Below are positions 56,972 through 64,000 of a stretch of DNA of 64,000 nucleotides, one piece after another (positions within the stretch are counted from its first letter, which is position 1; each line of letters starts with the position of its first letter). Position numbers and translations under genes: made by a program. Origin of the DNA: an uncultured Bacteroidales bacterium. Its GTDB lineage: Bacteria > Bacteroidota > Bacteroidia > Bacteroidales > Bacteroidaceae. Location of the stretch: contig CACYLU010000010.1 in NCBI GenBank assembly GCA_902775375.1, forward strand, positions 62,001-126,000, in the 5' to 3' direction. The notes below the pieces were generated by a model. It searched no databases. It worked only from the letters and a program-made list of their open reading frames with translations, and was not told the DNA's origin.

Positions 56972-57075
56972 ATCTTTTCTATTGGCTTCTCTATCTTTTT
57001 TAAGTTTTTTTTCTAACTTTACACCTCGAAATAAACATTTTTGTTTTGTTTTAAACAAATATAAAGGATAATGCC

Positions 57076-58089
57076 ATGAGAATAGGAGTTTTAACATCTG
57101 GAGGTGATTGCCCTGGTATCAATGCTGCCATTCGTGGTGTGTGTAAGAGTGCTATGAGTCATTATGGCATGGAAGTAATAGGTATACACAGTGGCTTTGA
57201 AGGCTTGCTAACCAAAGAAGTAGAAGTGTTAGATGAGGCAGCATTATCTGGTTTGCTCAGTCAGAATGGAACCATCCTGGGTTCATCACGCGAACAACCC
57301 TTCAAACGAGGAGGTATTATGCCGGACGCAGATAAACCTACTCTCATTAAGAAAAACGTGCAAGAATTGAGACTTGACTGTGTGGTGTGTATTGGTGGTA
57401 ATGGCACAATGGATACTGCAGCTAAGATGATGGGATTAGGTATTAATGTAGTTTCTATCCCTAAGACTATTGACAATGACGTGTGGGGTACAGATACCAC
57501 TTTTGGATTTGACTCAGCAGTAAGTGTAGCAACAGATGCCATCGACCGATTGCATTCTACTGCTAGTTCACACAAACGTGTAATGGTTATTGAAGTGATG
57601 GGGCACAAATCTGGTTGGATAGCTTTGTATTCAGGCATGGCAGGAGGTGGAGACGTTATTTTATTGCCAGAGATTCCATATAACATCACCAATATTGGTA
57701 ATGCATTGATTGACCGCATAAAAAAAGGAAAGTTTTATTCTATTGTGGTGGTAGCAGAAGGAATCAACACTACCAACCCGCGAAAGCATGCTGGCGAGTT
57801 TATTGCCGAGGAAATTGAATATGAGACGGGCATTGAGACACGCCAGACGGTATTAGGTTATATCCAACGAGGTGGCTCACCAACATCATTTGACAGAAAT
57901 TTAGCAACTCGTATGGGTGGTCATGCTATTGAGCTGATAGCCAACAAACAATTTGGCAGGATGGTAGCACTTCAAGGTGGGAAAATCACCTCCGTTGATA
58001 TTCGTGATGTAGCAGGTAAACAAAAATACGTTTCAGAGCGTGATGAATTGTTAGTAGAAGGTCGTAGGATTGGCGTTTGTTTTGGCTAA
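57076..58089 (+). CDS. pfkA: 6-phosphofructokinase
   Basis: 337 aa. Phosphorylates fructose 6-phosphate. Motifs: GGDCPGINAAIRG at the N terminus, GGNGTMDTA (Asn109, Gly110) and PKTIDND (Lys130, catalytic Asp133). In E. coli ATP-dependent PFK the positions are Asp103/Gly104 and Gly124; PPi-dependent enzymes have Asp104 and Lys124. Here Gly104-type is combined with Lys124-type, so the donor cannot be fixed with certainty; ATP is favoured by the Gly. Its stop overlaps that of rnc by 4 bp. Confidence 0.92.
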   Translation: MRIGVLTSGGDCPGINAAIRGVCKSAMSHYGMEVIGIHSGFEGLLTKEVEVLDEAALSGLLSQNGTILGSSREQPFKRGGIMPDADKPTLIKKNVQELRLDCVVCIGGNGTMDTAAKMMGLGINVVSIPKTIDNDVWGTDTTFGFDSAVSVATDAIDRLHSTASSHKRVMVIEVMGHKSGWIALYSGMAGGGDVILLPEIPYNITNIGNALIDRIKKGKFYSIVVVAEGINTTNPRKHAGEFIAEEIEYETGIETRQTVLGYIQRGGSPTSFDRNLATRMGGHAIELIANKQFGRMVALQGGKITSVDIRDVAGKQKYVSERDELLVEGRRIGVCFG

Positions 58090-58841
58090 CTACAGATATT
58101 AATGTTTCGCAAGGCTTCTTCACATGCATGTTGTTCAGCTTCTTTCTTCGTTCGGCCAGATCCATGCCCACTTGCTATACCATCGACATAGACATCTACT
58201 TCAAAATGAGCATGGTAGTTTTTGTCTCTTGTTTCAGATAAATTATCGAAACTTAGTTTCACTTTATTCTTCTGTCCCCACTCCATAAGCCTGGCTTTAG
58301 GATTGGTTTCAGTAAAGATAATCACATTCATGTGCTTAGGATTTTTGATAATCCATTTCTCAACAAATTTACAACTAGCTTTGTATCCTTGATCTAAATA
58401 GATAGCCCCAATAATTGCTTCCATGGTATTCCCGTAAACATTATTTTGGGGAGAGACTACCGACCGCTGCTTCCTTATGAACTGATCGATATGTAGTTCA
58501 AAACTGATATTATTCAAGTATTGCCGGTTCACCAATTTAGACCGAGTTGTTGTTAACATGCCTTCAGAAGCGTCCTTATAATGCAAAAAAAGATAATCGG
58601 CTACAGACATGCTAATTACAGAATCGCCTAAATATTCCAAGCGCTCGTTATTTAGTTTATGACCATCTTTATCAATAAACGACTTTGATTTATGGCTTAG
58701 TGCAACTTGGTAAAACTTGATATTGTTAGCCATAATACCAAGATGATAATACAAAGAAAGGTAAGCCTTCCTGTCTTTCTTGAACAGGAGCCTTACCTTC
58801 CAATATGTCTGTTGCAGCAAGTAAGAAATCTTACTCAGCAT
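58086..58841 (-). CDS. rnc: Ribonuclease III
   Basis: 251 aa from the ATG at 58841 (MLSKISYLLQQTYWK), which overlaps the end of fabF by 11 bp; an earlier start is possible. RNase III signature NNERLEYLGDSVIS, second catalytic segment GNTMEAIIGAIYLDQG, and a C-terminal dsRNA-binding domain (about residues 180-248, ending GRTKKEAEQHACEEAL). Processes rRNA and structured mRNAs. Confidence 0.94.
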   Translation of the reverse strand: MLSKISYLLQQTYWKVRLLFKKDRKAYLSLYYHLGIMANNIKFYQVALSHKSKSFIDKDGHKLNNERLEYLGDSVISMSVADYLFLHYKDASEGMLTTTRSKLVNRQYLNNISFELHIDQFIRKQRSVVSPQNNVYGNTMEAIIGAIYLDQGYKASCKFVEKWIIKNPKHMNVIIFTETNPKARLMEWGQKNKVKLSFDNLSETRDKNYHAHFEVDVYVDGIASGHGSGRTKKEAEQHACEEALRNINICS

Positions 58842-60093
58842 ATTTCCTAACAATAAGACACGCGTTGTGACCGCCAAATCCAAAAGTATTAGACAGCGCA
58901 ACATTCACAGTGCGTTTCTGGGCTTCATTGAACGTGAAGTTCAAGTTATAGTCAATATTCTCATCTTCGTCACCGTCCTCGTGGTTTATAGTAGGAGGAA
59001 CAATGTCGTTAATAACAGCCAGGATACTAAAAATAGCTTCTGCTGCTCCAGCAGCACCTAACATATGGCCAGTCATTGACTTAGTTGAACTGAAATTCAA
59101 TTTATATGCATGCTCACCAAACACTTCCTTGATAGCTTTTGCCTCAGAAATGTCTCCTACAGGTGTAGATGTACCGTGCACATTAATGTAATCAATCTCT
59201 TCAGGTTGAATACCTGCATCTTCCAATGCATTACGCATTACCAAAACAGCTCCCAAACCTTCAGGGTGAGAAGCTGTAAGGTGATAAGCATCTGCTGACA
59301 TGCCTGCACCAATCACTTCAGCATAGATTTTTGCTCCACGTGCTTTAGCATGCTCCAACTCCTCAAGAATAAGGCACCCAGCACCTTCTCCCATAATGAA
59401 GCCATCACGGCTAGCACTGAATGGGCGTGAAGCAGTTTTTGGAGAATCATTGCGTGTTGTTAAGGCATGCATAGCGTTAAATCCACCTACTCCACCTGCT
59501 GTGATAGCAGCTTCAGAACCACCAGTCACCATAACATTGGCCTTGCCTAAACGTATCAGGTTGTAAGCATCAGCAATAGCGTTTGAAGAAGTAGCACAGG
59601 CAGAAGCCACTGAGTAATTGGGGCCATGGAAACCGAAGACAATAGAAATTTGACCAGCTGCAATATCCGAAATCATCTTAGGGATGAAGAACGGATTAAA
59701 TTTTGGACCCATGTCCTGATGCTGGTAGTAATAACCTATTTCATCTTCGAAAGTACGGATACCTCCAATTCCAGCTCCAAACACCACACCTATGCGGGTG
59801 AGATCTTCTTGCTCAAGGTCTAGCGCAGCATCCTGCACAGCTTGCTTAGCTACAGCTACAGCAAACTGTGTATAGATGTCCATCTTGCGAGCCTCCTTAC
59901 GGTCTATATACTGACTAGGATCGAAGTCTTTTACCTCGCAAGCTATTTGTGTCTTGAAAAGAGAAGCATCAAAACGAGTAATTGGTCCTGCTCCACTTTC
60001 ACCTTTCAAAAGGTTATCCCAAGTTTCTTTAACTGTATTACCCAATGGGGTGATTGCACCAAGACCAGTTACTACTACTCTTTTTAACTCCAT
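58831..60093 (-). CDS. fabF: 3-oxoacyl-ACP synthase II
   Basis: 420 aa thiolase-fold condensing enzyme of fatty-acid elongation. Catalytic Cys in SVASACATSSNAI, His in NVHGTSTPVGD and second His in STKSMTGHMLGAAG. 18 bp after acpP, and translationally overlapped by rnc, giving the conserved acpP-fabF-rnc order. Confidence 0.97.
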   Translation of the reverse strand: MELKRVVVTGLGAITPLGNTVKETWDNLLKGESGAGPITRFDASLFKTQIACEVKDFDPSQYIDRKEARKMDIYTQFAVAVAKQAVQDAALDLEQEDLTRIGVVFGAGIGGIRTFEDEIGYYYQHQDMGPKFNPFFIPKMISDIAAGQISIVFGFHGPNYSVASACATSSNAIADAYNLIRLGKANVMVTGGSEAAITAGGVGGFNAMHALTTRNDSPKTASRPFSASRDGFIMGEGAGCLILEELEHAKARGAKIYAEVIGAGMSADAYHLTASHPEGLGAVLVMRNALEDAGIQPEEIDYINVHGTSTPVGDISEAKAIKEVFGEHAYKLNFSSTKSMTGHMLGAAGAAEAIFSILAVINDIVPPTINHEDGDEDENIDYNLNFTFNEAQKRTVNVALSNTFGFGGHNACLIVRKYAE

Positions 60094-60111
60094 ATAACAG
60101 CTATAATGGAT

Positions 60112-60354
60112 TTATTTGAGGTTAGCTTCTATATAAGAAATAGCATCACCTACAGTCTGGATAGTTTCTGCTTTCTCATCAGGTATCTGCAATTCGAATA
60201 CCTTCTCAAACTCCATGATTAACTCAACTGTATCCAGTGAATCTGCGCCAAGGTCATTAGTAAAGCTAGCTTCGTTTGTGATTTCAGATGGTTCAACACC
60301 CAGTTTGTCAGCGATAATCGCATAAACTTTTGCAGAAATTTCTTCTGTTGTCAT
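60112..60354 (-). CDS. acpP: Acyl carrier protein
   Basis: 80 aa, acidic. Phosphopantetheine attachment Ser in [16 protein letters not shown]. Carries acyl chains for FabF encoded just downstream. Confidence 0.97.
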   Translation of the reverse strand: MTTEEISAKVYAIIADKLGVEPSEITNEASFTNDLGADSLDTVELIMEFEKVFELQIPDEKAETIQTVGDAISYIEANLK

Positions 60355-60569
60355 AACTTTTAGTTTTTAGTTAGTAAATAAATTCTTCTTTTGGTGGCAA
60401 AAGTTACGTTTAACGAAAAACTCATGCAGTTTCTTGCATTTATTCTCACATTAAACTATTTTTGCGATGCAAAGGAATTAATTTTTCTTTTATCAAACAA
60501 ATATTTGACTAATTAAATGCAATTTTTTGCACATTATTAAGTATTCTGTGCAATAAAAACAGTTTTTTT

Positions 60570-61148
60570 ATGATTACTAGCTTAGCAATTCTCGCTTCTG
60601 GCAATGGCAGTAATGCTGAAAATATAGTCCGATTTTTCATGTCAAGCCCCGACGTTAATGTGTCATTAATTTTGACAAACAGTCAAAAGGCCTTTGCTTT
60701 GCAAAGAGCCAGGAATTTAGGCATCCCATGTGCTTATTTTTCTAAAGAGTTCTGGCAAGACGGACATGCCATACTGAATCTGCTACAATCATACCAAATT
60801 GGTTTTGTGGTACTTGCCGGCTTCCTAGCCAAGATACCTGATGTTATCTTGCAGGCCTATCATCATCGCATGATTAACATACATCCGTCATTATTACCAC
60901 TACATGGTGGGAAAGGCATGTACGGTGACCGGGTTCATGAAGATGTACTGCGTTGCGGCGACAAGGAGAGTGGTATTACCATCCACTATACCAGTGAGGT
61001 ATACGATGCAGGACAAATTATAGCGCAATATCGTTGCGAGGTGAAACCTGACGACACTCCGGAAACTCTGGCCAGCAGGGTACATGCTTTAGAGTATGAG
61101 TATTACCCAAGAGTCATTGAGCGTTTGTTGTCTTCATTAGAGAAATAA
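60570..61148 (+). CDS. purN: Phosphoribosylglycinamide formyltransferase
   Basis: 192 aa. Third step of purine synthesis, 10-formyl-THF dependent. N-terminal LAILASGNGSNAENI, the active-site INIHPSLLPLHGGKGMYG with catalytic Asn-His, and the Asp in VYDAGQII. Divergent from acpP. Confidence 0.95.
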   Translation: MITSLAILASGNGSNAENIVRFFMSSPDVNVSLILTNSQKAFALQRARNLGIPCAYFSKEFWQDGHAILNLLQSYQIGFVVLAGFLAKIPDVILQAYHHRMINIHPSLLPLHGGKGMYGDRVHEDVLRCGDKESGITIHYTSEVYDAGQIIAQYRCEVKPDDTPETLASRVHALEYEYYPRVIERLLSSLEK

Positions 61149-61153
61149 CCATT

Positions 61154-61870
61154 ATGGACAAATTGCATATCATCACACCTGTTAAAGATTCAATAGATCT
61201 CACATTGCAGACAATCAAGTCTGTGAAGGATTCTAATATCCATGTTCCTTTTATTTATAAGGTATATAATGATTTTAGTACCGATGAAAATACTACCATT
61301 CTTGAAGAGGCATCAAAATCAATAGGGTTTAGCCTGATAAACTTATCAGACATGACCTCTCATCCATCGCCTAATTATTTACTTGTTTTACAACATGCAC
61401 AGCAAGAAGCACTGGAAGACAATGCAGACCTGCTAATCATAGAGTCGGATGTTGTGGTCGAAAAAGATACAATTCAACAGCTCGTTGATGGAGCCTACCA
61501 ACAAAAGAATTGTGGCATTGCTGCCGCTGTGACAGTTGATGAATCAGGAGATGTCAATTATCCCTATCTCTATGCTAAAAAATGGAAAGAGACTATTATA
61601 GACAGCAATAAGCATTGCAGCTTTTGCTGTTCGCTGCTTACCAACAACTTACTTTCCAATTTCAATTTTCACGAATTAGACCCCAGTAAAAACTGGTATG
61701 ACGTGACTATTTCTCACAAGTCATTGGAGTTAGGATTAAACAATTACCTGTTTATGAAGCTGAGAGTACTACATAGGCCGCACAGCAGTCGACCTTGGAA
61801 ACTCCTTAAATACAGCAATCCATTAAAGTATTATTGGCAGAAGTTTACTAGAAAACTTGACAAAATTTGA
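61154..61870 (+). CDS. Glycosyltransferase family 2-like protein
   Basis: 238 aa, GT-A-like fold. N-terminal LHIITPVKDSIDLTLQTIKS and the metal-binding-like LLIIESDVVVEKDTI (ESD in place of a canonical DXD). Five bp after purN. Adds a sugar in a surface-glycan or LPS core pathway, by context with the kinase and second transferase. Confidence 0.8.
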   Translation: MDKLHIITPVKDSIDLTLQTIKSVKDSNIHVPFIYKVYNDFSTDENTTILEEASKSIGFSLINLSDMTSHPSPNYLLVLQHAQQEALEDNADLLIIESDVVVEKDTIQQLVDGAYQQKNCGIAAAVTVDESGDVNYPYLYAKKWKETIIDSNKHCSFCCSLLTNNLLSNFNFHELDPSKNWYDVTISHKSLELGLNNYLFMKLRVLHRPHSSRPWKLLKYSNPLKYYWQKFTRKLDKI

Positions 61871-61876
61871 TTAATT

Positions 61877-62623
61877 ATGATTAATCTACTAAGATTTCTA
61901 CGGGTAGAGCTCCATCCTGAATACAAGCATTTGAAAGAGTTTTTGACCTCTATGCCCTTGCGTTTTCACAACAATGAGGGTAAAGTTATATATAAAGGTA
62001 GAAATGAACTGAGAGTGTTTGAATATCAAGGACAGGAGTATGTAGTCAAATCGTTCAAGAAACCTATTCTCATTAACCGCATAGTGTATGGAATTCTTAG
62101 GCCTACGAAAGCGAAGCGCTCTTATAATAACGCGCTTGAACTTCTGCACATCGGCATATGCACACCCCAACCCATCGGATATGTGAATGTACGAAACGGT
62201 TTGTTCTTAAATGAAAGTTATTTGGTAACTTTGAAATCTTTGTGTCCGTATACGTGGAATGATTTGTTTAACAAAAAGTTCTCTTGCGAAGAGCAGGTTG
62301 CTCGCGCGACAGGACGACTTACAGCTCAGTTGCACAACCATCAGTTGGCACATAAGGATTATGGTCGAGGCAATATCCTTTTCAGCTTTGAATCTGAGAA
62401 TAATGTTCATTTAGAGCTTGTTGACCTCAATCGGATGCATAGGGGGCCAATAGATTTGGTTCATGGATGCAAAAATTTGGAACGGCTGCCTGCCACGCCT
62501 CAGATGCATAGGTGGATTGCAGAAGAATATGCACAAGCCAGAGGTTTTGATGTAGAAAAATGTTATGAATTGATAAGAGCTTACCGAAGTACACAGTCAG
62601 GGAAAATTGATGGTAAATATTAA
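61877..62623 (+). CDS. LPS-core-type (WaaP/Kdo) kinase family protein
   Basis: 248 aa. Kinase-like fold with catalytic loop HKDYGRGNILF (Asp and Asn) and metal-binding LVDLNR. Resembles WaaP/KdkA kinases that phosphorylate LPS sugars. Six bp after the glycosyltransferase gene, so co-transcribed with it. Confidence 0.82.
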   Translation: MINLLRFLRVELHPEYKHLKEFLTSMPLRFHNNEGKVIYKGRNELRVFEYQGQEYVVKSFKKPILINRIVYGILRPTKAKRSYNNALELLHIGICTPQPIGYVNVRNGLFLNESYLVTLKSLCPYTWNDLFNKKFSCEEQVARATGRLTAQLHNHQLAHKDYGRGNILFSFESENNVHLELVDLNRMHRGPIDLVHGCKNLERLPATPQMHRWIAEEYAQARGFDVEKCYELIRAYRSTQSGKIDGKY

Positions 62624-62626
62624 ACT

Positions 62627-63544
62627 ATGGATGCAGAGAAGCTGAACATCATTGCAGTAGTGGTTACATTTAACCGTTTGCACCTTTTGCAAAAAAACAT
62701 TGCCTGCCTTAGACAGAACAAATCGCTGAATGAGATTCTTGTTGTTAACAATGGCAGTACAGATGGCACCCTGGAATGGCTCGACACTCAAAAAGACCTA
62801 TGGGTCATACATCAGGCGAACGTTGGCGGATCTGGAGGTTTCTATGTGGGCATCCAAGAAGCATATAATCGAGGGGCGGATTGGATTTGGTGTATGGATG
62901 ACGATGTTTTCCCGCGCGCCGACTGTCTTGCAAACCTGCTACTTCATTCTAATCATATTGGAGTTGGTATATTGGCTCCCAGACGTTTGATGGACGGTAA
63001 AGTGTACACCAACGACTTCCTTTCTTACAATCTTGTCAATCCCTTTAGTTCCATGTATGGGCGCAAGCTCAAAAATATGCAAGTAGATGCACCTATAGAA
63101 ATCAAAGGTACAGCCTTTGAGGGGCCATTTATTAACCGCAAGGTAGTCGAGAGGATAGGCTTACCTAACAAAGACTTATTTATCTTTTGCGATGATACAG
63201 ATTACTGCCTCAGAACCATATTAGCTGGATTCGCAATTCTATATGTGCCAAGTGCATTGATGGATAAACACAAATTCTTTTCCAACGACTCTTGGTCAAT
63301 GAGAAATCACCTCAAAAGATGGAAACGATTCTATCATATTCGTAACTCCACATATCTCAATCACCATTATGGCAGCAATTGGGGAGTACAATATTTACGA
63401 GGTTTTATTGGCATGCTAGGCTTTGTGCTAACGGCTTTAGTAGTTTCTCCATTTTCAAAAGCATATACTTATGCTGACATACCAAAATTCTGGAGAGCTT
63501 ATCAAGATGGTATTCACGAACGATTAGGGAAATACTCAGATTAA
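62627..63544 (+). CDS. GlfT2-like glycosyltransferase (family 2)
   Basis: 305 aa. N-terminal AVVVTFNRLHLLQKNIACL, VVNNGSTDGTLEW, then NVGGSGGFYVGI and the DXD-type CMDDDVFP. The GGSGG-F pattern and a C-terminal Trp-rich region are those of galactofuranosyltransferases related to GlfT2. The adjoining glf gene supplies UDP-galactofuranose, supporting this. Three bp after the kinase gene. Confidence 0.85.
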   Translation: MDAEKLNIIAVVVTFNRLHLLQKNIACLRQNKSLNEILVVNNGSTDGTLEWLDTQKDLWVIHQANVGGSGGFYVGIQEAYNRGADWIWCMDDDVFPRADCLANLLLHSNHIGVGILAPRRLMDGKVYTNDFLSYNLVNPFSSMYGRKLKNMQVDAPIEIKGTAFEGPFINRKVVERIGLPNKDLFIFCDDTDYCLRTILAGFAILYVPSALMDKHKFFSNDSWSMRNHLKRWKRFYHIRNSTYLNHHYGSNWGVQYLRGFIGMLGFVLTALVVSPFSKAYTYADIPKFWRAYQDGIHERLGKYSD

Positions 63545-63576
63545 ATTTTAATTCGCTTTTGCCATTTTCGCCTAAT

Positions 63577-64000
63577 CTATATCTTAATTGAAAGAGCTCT
63601 TTCAATTACTGGTGCCATATCATAGTAAGAATACTCAGCAAGTCTACCTCCGAAAACCACTCGTTTTTCTTGGGCTGCAAGTTCTTTATACTTGTTAGCC
63701 AATTGGTCGTTGCGTTCGTCATTAATGGGATAGTAAGGTTCCATACCATCAGACCATTCTGTTGAATATTCTTTACTAATAATTGTCTTAGGGCATTTTT
63801 CAATCTCATTACCAAACATTTCAAAATGCTTATGCTCAATTATGCGAGTATAAGGTACATCACTGTCAGTATAGTTCACCACGGCATTACCTTGATAGTT
63901 GACGCAGTTAATCGTTTCCTCCTCGAAATAAACGGTCCGATATTGCAGCATGCCGAATTTATAATTATAAAACTCATCTATCTTGCCTGTGAAGACTATC
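63577..64000 (-). CDS. glf: UDP-galactopyranose mutase, 5' truncated by window end
   Basis: Only the C-terminal 140 residues are inside; the frame is open to the right edge. VFTGKIDEFYNYKFGMLQYRTV and the final FGGRLAEYSYYDM are classic Glf motifs (flavin/uracil site). The enzyme converts UDP-galactopyranose to UDP-galactofuranose. Convergent with the GlfT2-like gene, 32 bp apart. Confidence 0.93.
   Translation of the reverse strand, partial: IVFTGKIDEFYNYKFGMLQYRTVYFEEETINCVNYQGNAVVNYTDSDVPYTRIIEHKHFEMFGNEIEKCPKTIISKEYSTEWSDGMEPYYPINDERNDQLANKYKELAAQEKRVVFGGRLAEYSYYDMAPVIERALSIKI

Noticed and set aside
1-64000. tRNA, rRNA and complete insertion sequences
   Set aside because: Looked for cloverleaf-like and rRNA-like stretches and transposase motifs by eye; none found apart from the dead recombinase fragment. 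A tRNAscan or ISfinder run could still find something missed.

Overview
The window is a 64 kb chromosomal stretch of a Bacteroidales bacterium, most likely Prevotella-like (Prevotellaceae). The evidence is a SusC/SusD pair, Bacteroidota-type promoters (TTTG near -33, TAnnTTTG near -7) in front of many genes, little Shine-Dalgarno signal, lipoproteins with short lipoboxes, and family versions typical of the phylum (ilv operon carrying an acyl-ACP thioesterase, DUF5009, DUF2723, GH3). Genus is inference only. No rRNA, tRNA or CRISPR array was seen.

Region 1 (1-14.1 kb) is a glycan/glycoside uptake locus: a 5'-truncated DUF1080 protein, a Tat-exported Gfo/Idh/MocA oxidoreductase, SusC, SusD, a Tat/lipobox carboxylesterase, a Tat-exported sugar isomerase/epimerase-like TIM barrel, an esterase lipoprotein with an N-terminal Ig-like module and, convergently, a second carboxylesterase paralogue. 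I see no classical glycoside hydrolase. The DUF1080 + oxidoreductase + TIM-barrel set fits oxidative (3-keto-glycoside) cleavage, and the esterases would strip acyl groups. A dead tyrosine-recombinase fragment (11221-11550) and a small BACON-like lipoprotein lie at its downstream edge.

Region 2 (14.3-17.8 kb) is an accessory element: a VirE/VapE-type P-loop ATPase gene enclosed by a 25-bp inverted repeat and by mirror-image arrays of CTTCAC/GTGAAG hexamers at 10-bp spacing, then an array of hairpin-forming ~22-bp repeats and a 462-aa protein I do not recognise.

Region 3 (17.9-27.1 kb) is mostly core: a patatin-POTRA-barrel protein, the minus-strand operon ilvD-ilvB-ilvN-thioesterase-ilvC, and nth. 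In front of ilvD there is a clear transcription attenuator: a 25-codon leader peptide rich in Leu/Ile/Val followed by mutually exclusive antiterminator and terminator stems.

Region 4 (27.1-39.0 kb) is a defence island on the minus strand between nth and pgk. Read in transcription order: a PLD-SNF2 helicase, a YhcG-type PDDEXK nuclease, an Eco57I-type adenine methylase, a DUF4145 protein, an Abi-alpha protein, a 102-aa unknown, an AbiGi-like protein, a 213-aa unknown, and a HEPN protein with an R-x4-H motif. The first three look like a DNA-modification/restriction core and the rest like abortive-infection modules. The yhcG-like gene carries two in-frame copies of a 27-bp palindrome.

Region 5 (39.2-64 kb) is housekeeping and envelope: pgk, a porin, a TPR protein, maf, a FemAB-like acyltransferase, prfC, a DUF5009 membrane acyltransferase, an SLC45-like sugar transporter, a polysaccharide deacetylase, a DUF2723 glycosyltransferase-like protein, cysS, a GH3-family enzyme, pfkA, rnc-fabF-acpP, purN, and a glycosyltransferase/kinase cluster ending in a truncated glf (UDP-galactopyranose mutase), which points to a galactofuranose-containing surface glycan.
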